This document shows, piece after piece, positions 25,541 to 35,300 of a stretch of 38,734 nucleotides of DNA. The position numbers and the translations under genes were made by a program. This DNA comes from Thiobacillus denitrificans (GTDB taxonomy: Bacteria; Pseudomonadota; Gammaproteobacteria; Burkholderiales; Thiobacillaceae): assembly GCA_020725005.1 (NCBI GenBank), contig DYFW01000009.1:1-38734 (forward strand), written 5' to 3'. The notes beneath the pieces were generated by a model. The model searched no databases and was not told the origin of the DNA. It saw only the letters and a list, made by a program, of their open reading frames with translations. The stretch's first letter is position 1, and every line of letters starts with the position of its first letter.

Positions 25541-26662
25541 GTGGCGCTGCCGTTTTTCAAGAAAAGCAAGGACAAGGCCCCGCCGCCTGCCACACGCAAG
25601 CCGGCGCCTCCCGCCACGCCACCCGAAGAGACACCACCGACCGAGACCCTGCTCACCATGAACATGGGCGGGGCCGGCATCGTGGTCGAGGAAAGCAGCG
25701 GCGCGCCCCAATCCCCGCTCGACGAGGCCGCCATCCTCTATGCCAGCGGCCAGCCCGAGATGGTCGAGACCCTGCTCAAGGACTTGCTCGCCGGCGGCGA
25801 CCGTCGCGCCTGGCACATGCTGCTCGATCTCTACTGCGTGCAGGGCCGCGAAAAGGACTTCGAGCAGATGGCGGTCGACTACGCCGTGCGCTTCGAGACC
25901 TCGCCGCCCGTGTGGCAGGGCGCGAACGGCAGCGCTGCCACCAAGCCTCTGCAGGCCGAGGCGGCGCAGCTGGATTTGCCGGGCCTGCTCGACAAGAACG
26001 CCGCCGCGGCCCTGAAGGAAGAGATCGGCGCCGCCCCCAAGGGTGCCACGGTGCGCATCGACTTCTCGCGCATCGCCATGGTCGACGAGGGCGGCGCCGA
26101 CGCTTGCGCCGCAGTGTTGAGCGGCGCCCGCAAGGCCAGGCGCAAGCTGCAGGTGAGCGGCGTCGACAGCCTGATCGCCCTGTTGCAGGACCTGATCCGC
26201 GCCACCCACAGCCGCGCCGCGCACTGGCTGCTGCTGCTCGAGCTCTACCAGACGCTCGGCAAGCAGGAGGATTTCGAGAACCTGGCGGTCGACTACGCGG
26301 TGCACTTCGAAGTATCGCCCCCGTCGTGGGTCGCGGTGCAGGCCGCCGAGGTGGTGAAGGTTCAGCCCGCGGCGCCGCAGGACGGCGCGCTCAAGCTGTC
26401 GGGCGAAATCACGCCCGATAACGATGCCGCGCTGCAGCAGTTCAGCAACTACGCCGCGACGCACCAGGACGTCCGGGTCGACCTCTCGCAGGTCACCCGC
26501 ATCGACTACGGCAGCGTCAGCCAGGTCATCAGCGTGCTCATGCAATGCCTCGGCAGCGGCAAGACCATCACCCTGCGCGGCCACAACGCGCTGATCCACG
26601 AACTCTTCCGCGTCATGGGCATCGACCAGCTGGCGCAGCTGATCCCCCGTCACCGCGGCTGA
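25541..26662 (+). CDS. Tandem STAS-domain protein with duplicated helical modules
   Basis: A 373-residue soluble protein starting at GTG (25541). After a Pro/Lys-rich N-terminus the sequence is two copies of one unit. Copy one is a TPR-like helical piece (91-125, [20 protein letters not shown]) plus a STAS-like domain (about 143-217). Copy two has [20 protein letters not shown] (229-251) plus a clearer STAS domain (about 283-368). Both helical pieces end in SPPxW. STAS domains act in anti-sigma antagonism or in partner binding, as in MlaB. No catalytic motif is seen. It lies 41 bases after the permease, before hslV. Confidence 0.75.
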   Translation: MALPFFKKSKDKAPPPATRKPAPPATPPEETPPTETLLTMNMGGAGIVVEESSGAPQSPLDEAAILYASGQPEMVETLLKDLLAGGDRRAWHMLLDLYCVQGREKDFEQMAVDYAVRFETSPPVWQGANGSAATKPLQAEAAQLDLPGLLDKNAAAALKEEIGAAPKGATVRIDFSRIAMVDEGGADACAAVLSGARKARRKLQVSGVDSLIALLQDLIRATHSRAAHWLLLLELYQTLGKQEDFENLAVDYAVHFEVSPPSWVAVQAAEVVKVQPAAPQDGALKLSGEITPDNDAALQQFSNYAATHQDVRVDLSQVTRIDYGSVSQVISVLMQCLGSGKTITLRGHNALIHELFRVMGIDQLAQLIPRHRG

Positions 26663-26721
26663 ACGGTTTTCGCCCCGCCAGCGCTGCGGACAGCCTCCAC
26701 CGGCTCTGGCGGTGCGTCCCT

Positions 26722-26727
26722 TATAAT
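26722..26727 (+). promoter_or_regulatory. -10 element for hslV
   Basis: A perfect TATAAT ends 6 bases before the hslV ATG at 26734. Transcription would start at or next to the start codon, and no Shine-Dalgarno is present. No clear -35 or sigma-32 motif is seen. Confidence 0.5.
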
Positions 26728-26733
26728 CGCGGC

Positions 26734-27267
26734 ATGGAACAATATCGCGGCACCACCATTCTTTCCGTGCGCCGGGGCGACCAGGTCGCCCTCGGCGGCG
26801 ACGGCCAGGTCACCCTCGGCAACATCGTCATCAAGGCCAGCGCGCGCAAAATCCGGCGCCTGCACCAGGACCGCGTGCTGGCCGGCTTCGCCGGCGGCAC
26901 CGCCGACGCCTTCACCCTGTTCGAACGCTTCGAGGCCAAGCTCGACAAGCATTCCGGCCACCTGCTCCGAAGCGCGGTCGAACTCGCCAAGGACTGGCGC
27001 ACCGACCGCATGCTGCGGCGGCTGGAGGCCATGCTGGCGGTCGCCGATCGTGAGTACTCGCTCATCATCACCGGCAACGGCGACGTGCTCGAGCCCGAAC
27101 ACGGCATCGCGGCCATCGGCTCCGGCGGCGCCTACGCCCAGGCCGCCGCGCTGGCGCTGTTGCAGAACACGGAACTCCCGCCGCTTGAAATCGTCAAGAA
27201 AAGCCTCACCATCGCGGGCGACATCTGCATTTATACGAACCAGAATCACGTGATCGAAGTGCTGTGA
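26734..27267 (+). CDS. hslV: ATP-dependent protease subunit HslV
   Basis: The 177-residue peptidase of the HslUV (ClpQY) complex. [15 protein letters not shown] gives the N-terminal nucleophile Thr7 after removal of a six-residue propeptide, and [10 protein letters not shown] is the typical next motif. [11 protein letters not shown] and the end NHVIEVL also match. It forms dodecamers with HslU to degrade unfolded and regulatory proteins. The start codon is only 6 bases after a TATAAT box. hslU begins 82 bases downstream across a C-rich repeat. Confidence 0.97.
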   Translation: MEQYRGTTILSVRRGDQVALGGDGQVTLGNIVIKASARKIRRLHQDRVLAGFAGGTADAFTLFERFEAKLDKHSGHLLRSAVELAKDWRTDRMLRRLEAMLAVADREYSLIITGNGDVLEPEHGIAAIGSGGAYAQAAALALLQNTELPPLEIVKKSLTIAGDICIYTNQNHVIEVL

Positions 27268-27349
27268 GGGGTGAGGTGCAAGGGGTGAAGAAGACCCCGC
27301 CAACACCCGCCTCTCTCCTGACGCCTCGCCCCTCGCCCCCCACTCCCCG
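27268..27349. repeat. C/G-rich imperfect inverted repeat between hslV and hslU
   Basis: The gap has GGGGTGAGG and AGGGGTGAAG on the left and CCTCGCCCCTCGCCCCCC on the right, which can pair imperfectly. A similar C-rich tract (CCCCTCGTCCCCC) lies after hslU at 28674-28688. They look like copies of a dispersed intergenic element. No gene fits. Confidence 0.45.
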
Positions 27350-28666
27350 ATGACTCCCAAAGAAATCGTCCACGAACTCGACAAGCACATCGTCGGCCAG
27401 GCCGCCGCCAAGCGCGCGGTCGCGGTGGCGCTCAGGAACCGCTGGCGGCGCCAGCAGGTGAGCGAGCCCCTGCGCCAGGAGATCACGCCGAAAAACATCC
27501 TGATGATCGGCCCGACCGGGGTCGGCAAGACCGAGATCGCGCGGCGGCTGGCGCGGCTGGCGAACGCGCCCTTCATCAAGATCGAGGCGACCAAGTTCAC
27601 CGAGGTCGGCTACGTCGGCCGCGACGTCGACACCATCATCCGCGACCTGGTGGAAACCGCGGTGAAGCAGATGCGCGAGCAGGCCACGGCCAAGGTGCGC
27701 TTCCGTGCCGAGGAAGCCGCCGAGGAGCGCGTCCTCGACGTGCTGCTGCCGCCGCCGCGCAGCGTCGGCTTCGAGACCCCGCCGCGCGAGGACGGCGCGG
27801 CGCGCCAGCGCTTCCGCAAAATGCTGCGCGAAGGCGAGCTCGACGACAAGGAGATCGAGATCGAGATCGCCGCGATCGCGCCGAGCATGGAAATCTTCAC
27901 CCCGCCGGGCATGGAAGACCTGTCGCAGCAGCTGCAGGGCCTGTTCGCCAACCTCGGCGGCGGCCGCCGGCAGGCGCGCAAGCTGAAGGTGCGCGAAGCG
28001 ATGAAACTGCTCACCGAGGAAGAGGCCGGACGCCTCATCAACGACGAGGAAACCAAACAACAGGCGCTCGAAGCGGTCGAGCAGAACGGCATCGTGTTTC
28101 TCGACGAGATCGACAAGATCGCCACCCGCTCCGACACGCACGGCAGCGACGTGTCGCGCCAGGGCGTGCAGCGCGACCTGTTGCCGCTGATCGAGGGCAC
28201 CACGGTGTCGACCAAGTACGGCATGGTCAAGACCGACCACATCCTTTTCATCGCCAGCGGCGCCTTCCACCTGTCGAAGCCGTCCGACCTCATCCCCGAG
28301 CTGCAGGGCCGGCTGCCGATCCGCGTCGAGCTGCAGGCCTTGAGCGTCGAGGATTTCGAGCGCATCCTCACCGCCACGGACGCCTGCCTCACGCGCCAGT
28401 ACGAGGCGCTCCTGGCGACCGAGGGCGTGAAGCTGACCTTCACCCCAGACGGCATCCGCCGCATCGCCGAGATCGCCTTCGAGGTCAACGAGCGCACCGA
28501 GAACATCGGCGCCCGGCGGCTCCACACGGTAATGGAAAAGCTGCTCGAAGACATCGCCTTCGACGCCGGCCAGTTCACCGGCGAATACATCGTCGACGCC
28601 GATATCGTCACCACGCGACTGGCCGCCCTCGCCGCGCGCGAAGACCTGGCGCGCTACGTCCTCTGA
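27350..28666 (+). CDS. hslU: ATP-dependent protease ATPase subunit HslU
   Basis: The AAA+ unfoldase of HslUV, 438 residues. It has Walker A GPTGVGKT (54-61), the pore motif GYVGRDVD, an intermediate I-domain (about 110-230), Walker [12 protein letters not shown] (about 248-258) and a C-terminus DLARYVL, which docks into HslV. Its order with hslV is standard. Confidence 0.97.
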   Translation: MTPKEIVHELDKHIVGQAAAKRAVAVALRNRWRRQQVSEPLRQEITPKNILMIGPTGVGKTEIARRLARLANAPFIKIEATKFTEVGYVGRDVDTIIRDLVETAVKQMREQATAKVRFRAEEAAEERVLDVLLPPPRSVGFETPPREDGAARQRFRKMLREGELDDKEIEIEIAAIAPSMEIFTPPGMEDLSQQLQGLFANLGGGRRQARKLKVREAMKLLTEEEAGRLINDEETKQQALEAVEQNGIVFLDEIDKIATRSDTHGSDVSRQGVQRDLLPLIEGTTVSTKYGMVKTDHILFIASGAFHLSKPSDLIPELQGRLPIRVELQALSVEDFERILTATDACLTRQYEALLATEGVKLTFTPDGIRRIAEIAFEVNERTENIGARRLHTVMEKLLEDIAFDAGQFTGEYIVDADIVTTRLAALAAREDLARYVL

Positions 28667-28697
28667 TCCCCCGGCCCCTCGTCCCCCATCCTCAAGT

Positions 28698-29231
28698 ATG
28701 AAACCCGAAACCCAACAGCCCATCGAAGCCCGCGGCAAGTTCCTCACCACCATCCTGTTCGGCAGCCGCTGGCTGCAGGTGCCGCTCTACCTCGGCCTGA
28801 TCGCGGCGCAACTCGTCTACGTCATCCACTTCATGGTCGAACTGGAGCATCTCGTCGCCGGCACGTTCAAGCTCGGTGAAGAAGCGATCATGCTGATCGT
28901 GCTGGGGCTCATCGACGTGGTGATGATTTCCAACCTGCTCATCATGGTCATCGTCGGCGGCTACGAAACCTTCGTCTCCCGCCTCAATCTCGAGGGACAC
29001 CCCGACGAACCGGAATGGCTGTCGCACGTCAACGCCAACGTGCTCAAGGTCAAGCTCGCCACCGCGATCATCGGCATTTCGTCGATCCATCTGCTGAAGA
29101 CCTTCATCAACGCGCCCAACCTGGATGAAAAGGTCTTGCTGTGGCAGACCCTCATCCACATGGCCTTCATCGTGTCTGCCGTCGCGATCGCCTATATCGA
29201 CAAGCTGATGCCGGCAGCCGGCAAGCACTGA
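28698..29231 (+). CDS. UPF0114 family membrane protein (YqhA-like)
   Basis: A 177-residue inner-membrane protein with four predicted helices (about 27-49, 61-88, 118-137 and 148-166). SRWLQVPLYLGLI, IDVVMISNLLIMVIVGGYE and HLLKTFIN are conserved stretches of the TIGR00645/UPF0114 family. No function is established. It follows hslU by 31 bases across a C-rich tract. Confidence 0.88.
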   Translation: MKPETQQPIEARGKFLTTILFGSRWLQVPLYLGLIAAQLVYVIHFMVELEHLVAGTFKLGEEAIMLIVLGLIDVVMISNLLIMVIVGGYETFVSRLNLEGHPDEPEWLSHVNANVLKVKLATAIIGISSIHLLKTFINAPNLDEKVLLWQTLIHMAFIVSAVAIAYIDKLMPAAGKH

Positions 29232-29339
29232 CACGCGGCGGGCGCGTTGCGATTAATGCCGCCATCGACATTTCTTATTTGGCGGCCACCGCACGTGGGC
29301 GGAAAATCGCCCGGTTGAGACACGCACAGGAGACCGACC

Positions 29340-31166
29340 ATGGCCACACGCGACACCCTTGCCCCCAAGGAAGCCCAATGCACGAGCGGCGCCGATTACG
29401 CGGCGCTCGCGCTCGAAGCGCTGCAGGATCCGGCCGACGCCGCCTACGCCAAGGAATTGATGGACCGCGTCGCGGACGACTGCCAGTTCACCAAGGATCT
29501 CGCCGCCTGCGCGATCGTCTACAAGGCGCTCGGCGAGCAGGCCCGTGCCGAGGCGCTGCTGCAGACCGCCGAGGACTACTGCATGACCGGCGAGGAGCAG
29601 GTCGCGCTGGCCGAGGCCAAATACAAGGTGCTGGGCGACAAGGCCGCCGCGGTCGGCGCCTACGAGAAGGCGCTGAAGGAAACCGGCAATCTCGACCCGC
29701 TGATCGACCTGGCGAAGCACGTGATGAACGTGATTGCCGACAGCGCCTTCGCGAAGAAGGTGCTGGAAAAGGCCGAGGCGAAGATCTCGCGCGCGGTCGA
29801 ATACGGCAAGCTCGCCGCGGCCGCGGCCGAGCACGTGCTCGACCGCGACTACGCGGCGGCGATCTTCGCCAAGGCGGGCGAGAAGCTTTCCAGCGTACCC
29901 GACCTGCTGTCGCTGGCCGCTGAAGTCACCAAGACCCTGGGCGACCCCGCCAAGGCCCGCGCGCTGTACGAGCGCGCGCTCGCCGGCGCCACCGATTTCA
30001 CCGCCGCCAAGGCCCTGGTCGAAGCTGCCCGGCAGGCGGGGGACACGGCCTTCATGCAGGCCGCGCTGAAGAAGGCGGGCGATTTGGCCAGCGCCACCGG
30101 CGAATACATCGAACTCGCCGAGGGCCTGGCGGGCGTGGGCGACAAGCCGGGCGCCGCCGCGCTCTTCGACAAGGCGGAAGACGCCGTCGCCGGCCTCGAC
30201 GAAATGCAGAAGCTCGTCACTGCGGTCGAGGCGCACCTCGCCGACGACGCCGAGCGCCTGGCACGGGTCAAGGCCAAGCTGGAAAAGCGCCAGGCCAACC
30301 ACGCGCGTTACCTGGAATTCCAGCAACTGGAAAAGGAAGCCGCCAGCGTCAAGCAGTTCCTCGCGCTCGCCGAGCGCGTGCGCGTCGAGCTCGAAGACCC
30401 CTTCTACGCCGCCAAGCTGATCGAATCGGCCGAGAAGCTGCTCGACGGCACCGGCTACCAGTTCTCGCGCTACAAACCCATCCTGCTCGCGGTCGACAAA
30501 AACCTCGACGACACCGCCTGGCTCGGCCGCCTGCTCGACCGCGCCGCGGAGAACGCGACCGATTTCGTCGCCTTCCGCGACCTGGTCGTCACCGCCGCGC
30601 GCCTGCGCCACCGCGAACTCGGCGTCGCCAAGGCGCGCGCCTACCTTGCCGCGCGCGAGGCGGCGCTCCTGGCCGATCCCAATGCGAGCGCCTACGACAT
30701 CGCCAAGCTGGCCGAAACAAGCTACGCCGCCACCCAGGACGCGAACGAGGCCGGCCGTCTGCTCGAAGCCGCGCGCGCCAAGGCAACCGACCCTTTCGCG
30801 CTGACCCACCTCGCCCGGCTCTACGCCGCGATGGGCAACCAGGCGCGTGCGGACGAGCTCTACGCCGCCGCCGCCGCGGCCTGTCACAAGGGAGACGACT
30901 GCGTCCAGCTCGTCGAACGCCTGAGGGGCTTCGCGCTGCCGGCGGAGGCGCTGAAGAAGTGGTACGCTGAGTGCGGCCGGCACCTGCAGCAGCCGGCCGA
31001 CAAACTGCGCTGGGCCGAGGGCATCGCCGATGCGCTCAACGACAAGACCTGGGCGGCCGAGGCCTATCGCGAGCTCGCCGGCCAGTTTGCGGGGGATGCG
31101 CGCTTCGAGCTGTCGCGCCGGCTGCACGTCGGCCCCAACTACTTCGGCACGGTACGCCGCCACTGA
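29340..31166 (+). CDS. Large helical-repeat (TPR-like) protein of unknown function
   Basis: A 608-residue, Ala/Lys/Glu-rich soluble protein without signal peptide or membrane helix. It is made of helix pairs about 33-36 residues apart, with TPR-like A-x-x-x-Y/F endings such as AAVGAYEKALKETGNLD, PAKARALYERALAGA and NQARADELYAAAAAACHKGD. The middle (about 300-420) is less regular. The C-terminus ends LSRRLHVGPNYFGTVRRH. I know no named family. Such alpha-solenoids usually hold partners. ATG at 29340 follows GGAG. A clear intrinsic terminator follows the gene. Confidence 0.7.
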   Translation: MATRDTLAPKEAQCTSGADYAALALEALQDPADAAYAKELMDRVADDCQFTKDLAACAIVYKALGEQARAEALLQTAEDYCMTGEEQVALAEAKYKVLGDKAAAVGAYEKALKETGNLDPLIDLAKHVMNVIADSAFAKKVLEKAEAKISRAVEYGKLAAAAAEHVLDRDYAAAIFAKAGEKLSSVPDLLSLAAEVTKTLGDPAKARALYERALAGATDFTAAKALVEAARQAGDTAFMQAALKKAGDLASATGEYIELAEGLAGVGDKPGAAALFDKAEDAVAGLDEMQKLVTAVEAHLADDAERLARVKAKLEKRQANHARYLEFQQLEKEAASVKQFLALAERVRVELEDPFYAAKLIESAEKLLDGTGYQFSRYKPILLAVDKNLDDTAWLGRLLDRAAENATDFVAFRDLVVTAARLRHRELGVAKARAYLAAREAALLADPNASAYDIAKLAETSYAATQDANEAGRLLEAARAKATDPFALTHLARLYAAMGNQARADELYAAAAAACHKGDDCVQLVERLRGFALPAEALKKWYAECGRHLQQPADKLRWAEGIADALNDKTWAAEAYRELAGQFAGDARFELSRRLHVGPNYFGTVRRH

Positions 31167-31193
31167 GCCGCGAAGCCGACTGAAAACCCCGGA

Positions 31194-31220
31194 AACAGCC
31201 CGGTTGATCGGGCTGTTTTT
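31194..31220 (+). terminator. Rho-independent terminator
   Basis: AACAGCCCG and CGGGCTGTT pair around GTTGAT and run into a T5 tract. It ends the transcript of the 608-residue helical-repeat protein. Confidence 0.9.
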
Positions 31221-31260
31221 ATTCGTACACTGGGATAAACATTCCCCTGTTGGAGACGCC

Positions 31261-32316
31261 ATGGTCGGCAACCTCTCGGACCTGATCGACACCGTGCAGA
31301 AGAATTGCATGATCGCCGACGCCCGCCATGCGCGCGACATGACGATGTGCACCTTCCTGCTGGAAATGCGCGAGTACTACCGCTGGGAAATGGAAATTCC
31401 CTACGGCGCGCGCCTGCCGAAGGACGAGCTCGGCGACTGGCTGAACGCGCGCGAAAGCGAGTGGGACGCGGTCGAGGACGAGGATTTCGCGCCGCTGCCG
31501 ATCACCGACGGCGGCGTCGACCCCTTCGAGGTCGACGCCGTCAACCGCGCGCTCGTCCCGCATGGCCTGGTCTACAGCAGCGGTCTGGGGCACTTTCGCA
31601 AGCCGCATTTCGTGCTCGCCGAACTCAAGCGCGCCGAGGAGCGCGAAGGCGTGCAGGTGCTGGTGGCCGGCTGCGAATACGCGCGCGACCTGATCGCGCC
31701 GCCGGCGGCGTTGCGCGACGGCGCGATCTTCCTGCGCATGGACGCGGTGCGGCGCCTGTTGTGGAACAAGTACGAGGAATGGCAATGGAAGGAGAAGGAC
31801 AGCGCACTCGGCCGCGCCTTCGCCCATTACGATTTCGAGCGCGACATCGAGCGCGGCCTCGACCGCATGGCCGAGGCCGAGAGCGAGAGCATGATCCTGC
31901 ACGAGATCGGCGAGGCGCGCGCCGGCAGGCTGCTCGGCGACGACTGGGAAGCGATGCTGGGCGGCCTCAATGCGCGCCACGCCGAACTGCTGGCGCGCGC
32001 GGTGCGCGACCACCTGGCCGACTGCCTGGTGACGCTGCCGACGCTCATCGAGCGCGAGGCGTTCGGCGCGCTCCATTTCTACCTCGCCAATCTCTCCGGG
32101 CTGCGGCGCGCGCTGTTCCCCGCGCTGCCCGCCGCCTACGCTGCCTGGCTTGACGACCGCAAGCTCGAACGCCTCGCTGATCTCGCCCGCCAGGGCGAGG
32201 CGCACTGGCTGGGCGTGGCGCGGCGGCTGATGGACGCCTGCCGCGCCGACCCCGCCGCGGGTGAGGCGGACTTGCGCGAACTCGCGCGCGGCGACCTCGC
32301 GAGCGTGCGACTCTGA
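31261..32316 (+). CDS. Conserved hypothetical protein, 351 aa
   Basis: A soluble acidic protein with no signal peptide, membrane helix or familiar fold motif. Its N-terminus NCMIADARHARDMTMCTFLL with EMREYYRWEMEIPYG looks like a conserved module with two cysteines. The rest is helical, with a charged region around ELKRAEEREGVQVLVAGCEY and WNKYEEWQWKEKD. I believe it belongs to a conserved but uncharacterised proteobacterial family, but cannot name it with confidence. TTGGAGA lies 6 bases before the ATG. It stands alone: an intrinsic terminator precedes it and a perfect palindrome follows it. Confidence 0.65.
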   Translation: MVGNLSDLIDTVQKNCMIADARHARDMTMCTFLLEMREYYRWEMEIPYGARLPKDELGDWLNARESEWDAVEDEDFAPLPITDGGVDPFEVDAVNRALVPHGLVYSSGLGHFRKPHFVLAELKRAEEREGVQVLVAGCEYARDLIAPPAALRDGAIFLRMDAVRRLLWNKYEEWQWKEKDSALGRAFAHYDFERDIERGLDRMAEAESESMILHEIGEARAGRLLGDDWEAMLGGLNARHAELLARAVRDHLADCLVTLPTLIEREAFGALHFYLANLSGLRRALFPALPAAYAAWLDDRKLERLADLARQGEAHWLGVARRLMDACRADPAAGEADLRELARGDLASVRL

Positions 32317-32325
32317 ACCGGAGCC

Positions 32326-32351
32326 CGCGCAAACGGGCGCCCGTTTGCGCG
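32326..32351. terminator. 26-bp perfect palindrome between convergent genes
   Basis: CGCGCAAACGGGC followed directly by GCCCGTTTGCGCG, 13 of 13 pairs, in the 51-base gap between the 351-residue protein and chpA. It probably ends both transcripts. Confidence 0.7.
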
Positions 32352-32367
32352 AGTCACGCGCCGGCAG

Positions 32368-35300
32368 TCAAGCCGGCTCCGCCACCGCCTGCCCCAGTTG
32401 CCGTGCGATGTGATCGAGCAGCTGCTGCTCCTGGTAGGGCTTGCCGAGGTAGACGTTGACGCCGATTTCCATCGCGTGGCTGCGGTGCTTGTCGGCGGTG
32501 CGCGAGGTGATCATGATGATCGGCACCGCCTTCAGGCGCGGATCCGCCCGCATCACGCGCGCCAGCTCGAAGCCGTCCATGCGCGGCATCTCGACGTCGA
32601 GCAGCACCACGTCGGGCACCAGGTCGTGCATCTTCTCCAGCGCGTCGACGCCGTCCTTGGCGCTGTCGACACGGAAGCCCTCGCGCGTGAGCAGGCGCGT
32701 GGTGATCTTGCGCACGGTGAGCGAATCGTCGACCACCAGCACCATCGGCGGCTGCAGCGCGGCGCTGATCTCGGCCGCCTCGGCCGGCACCGCGCGCTCC
32801 ATCGCGCTGCGCGGCTGGCTGGCCCAGCGCTGCACGAGCGGCACCGGGTTGAGGATGAGCATGACGCGGCCGTCGCCGCGCACGGTGGCGCCGGCCACGC
32901 CGGTGATGCGCGCAAGCTGCGGGCCGATGTTCTTGACCACGATTTCGCGCGTGCCCTCGATCGAATCGACCAGCACCGCGGCGAGGCTGTTACCGCTCTG
33001 CATCAGCACGACCGGGTTGTAGCGCTGCACCTCGTGTACCGCCTCGGCCTCGCCGAGCAGGTGTGGCAGATAGGCGAAGGGGTAGCGGCCACCGCGCCAT
33101 TCGACCGCGCCCGCGCGCATGGCCTCATCGAGTTCGGCCGGCTTCAGTTCGAGCACCTGTTGCACCAGCGTGGTCGGCAGGGCGAAATCGTGGCGCGCGG
33201 CGTGCACGATCACCGCCTGCGTCATCGCCAGCGTGAGCGGCAGGTAGATGCTGAAGGTGGTGCCGGCGCCCGGGGTGGAAGCGATGTCGATGCGGCCGCC
33301 GAGCGCGGAAATCTCGCTCTTCACCACGTCCATGCCGACGCCGCGGCCGGCGACCTGGCTGACCGTTTCCGCAGTCGTGAAACCGGCGGCAAAGATCATT
33401 TGCGCGAGCAGCGGCTCGGTCGGCTCGACGCCCGGCAGCAGCAGGCCGCTTGCCTCGGCCTTCTCGCGGATGCGCGCGTAGTTGAGGCCGGCGCCGTCGT
33501 CCTTCACGGTCAGCACCATTTCGTTGCCAGCCTGGCGTGCGGTCAGCACGATCTCGCCGAATTCGGGCTTGCCGGCGGCGGCGCGCGCCTCGGGCGCCTC
33601 GATGCCGTGCGCGAGCGCGTTGCGCAGCAGGTGTTCGAGCGGGGCGGTCACCTTTTCCAGCACCGAGCGGTCGATCTCGATCTCGCCGCCCTGGATGTCG
33701 AGCTGGGCGCGCTTGCCGACGTCACGCGCGGTCTGGCGCACGGTGCGGTACAGGCGGTCGGCCACCGAATGCAGCGGCACCATGCGCACCCGCAGCAGAT
33801 CCTGCTGCAGTTCGCGGTTGAGCCGCGTCTGCTGGATCAGCGCGGCGTCGGCCTCGCCGAGGCGCGCCATCAGGATGTGCTGCACGGTGGAGATGTCGTT
33901 GACGCTCTCGGCGAGGAAGCGGGTGACTTCCTGGAAGCGGGTGAAGCGGTCGAATTCGAGCGGGTCGAATTTCTCGGCGCTGCCCTGCGAGAGGAAGGTC
34001 GCCTGCATCTGCGATTCGGCCTGGATCTCGACTTCGCGGATGTGGCCGCGCAGGCGCGCGAGCGCGTCGGACAGTTCGCCGACGTGGCGCTTGAAGGCGA
34101 ATATCTCGCTTTCGATGCGCGAACGCGCGATCGCCACCTCGCCGGCCTGGTTCACCATGCGGTCGACCCAGTCGGCGCGCACCCGCAGCGTGAGCGCGTT
34201 GGCGTCGCGCCCCGCCGGCTGCGCCGCCGTGGAGGCGGCCGCCGGGGCCGGCGCAGCAGCGCCGGCCGTCGTGTCGACGGTGATGGTGACGCCGTGCGCA
34301 GTCTCGCTGTGGGTGAGCACCGGCTCGACCGGCGCCCGCAGCGGCGTCTCGGCCGCAGCTTCCTCGGCCAGGCTGGCGCGCTCGCCGCGCTTCATGCGCT
34401 CGACGCCGTCGACGACGCGGTCGAATTGGGCCTCGAGCGTGTCGAAGACGTCGCGGCTGGCGGCGAGCTGGCCCTCGATCACCGCGATGACGCGCGATTC
34501 CATGACGTGCGTGAGTTCGCCCAGGCGCATCGCGCCGACCATGCGCGCGCTGCCCTTGATCGTGTGCAGGTTACGGCGCAGCGCAGCGCGCGCGGCATCA
34601 TCCGCCGGCGCCTCGGCCCAGGCACGCAGCTGGGCGGCAGTGTCGGGCAACAGGGTTTCGGCTTCCTCGAGGAAGATCGGCAGCAGCTGATCGTCGATTT
34701 CGTCGGCGACTTCGCGGCGCTCGAACACGGGGGACGGCTTGGCGGGCCGCACCTCTGGCAGCATGCTGCCGACATCCAGCCTCACCGCCGGCGTCTCTGG
34801 CGGGTGGACAGGTTCGGGCGGCGCAGGCGCTTCGGCGGCCGGGGCCGCCTCTTCCACGACGGCGGGCTGTTCGTCTTCCAGCTCGCCCAGCGTGGCGATC
34901 AGGTCGTTCGCGCCTTCCGGCAGCATGCCGCGCTCGATCGAGGCGACCATGTCGTGCAGGCGCACGACGGTGTCCTGCACCAGGGGGAGATGCGAGGCCG
35001 GCAGCGCCGCGTGGGCGAAGCGGTTCCAGTACAGCTCGAAGGCGTGCGACAGTTCCGACAGGACGCCGATGCCGGCCGTTCCCGCGATGCCCGCGAGCGT
35101 GTGGATGGCTCGGCGCGCAGGCTCGCTGACCGCGCTGCCGGGCGCCTCGGCGAGGCGTTCCGCCTCTTCCTTGAGGACAGCGAGGCGCTGCTGGGCCTCG
35201 GTGAGGAAGATTTCATACAGCCCGGCGGACAGGCAGACCGGGCCGATGCAGATTTCGTCCGGCACGGCCGCCTCGACCGGCTCGACGGGCAGCGCCGCTT

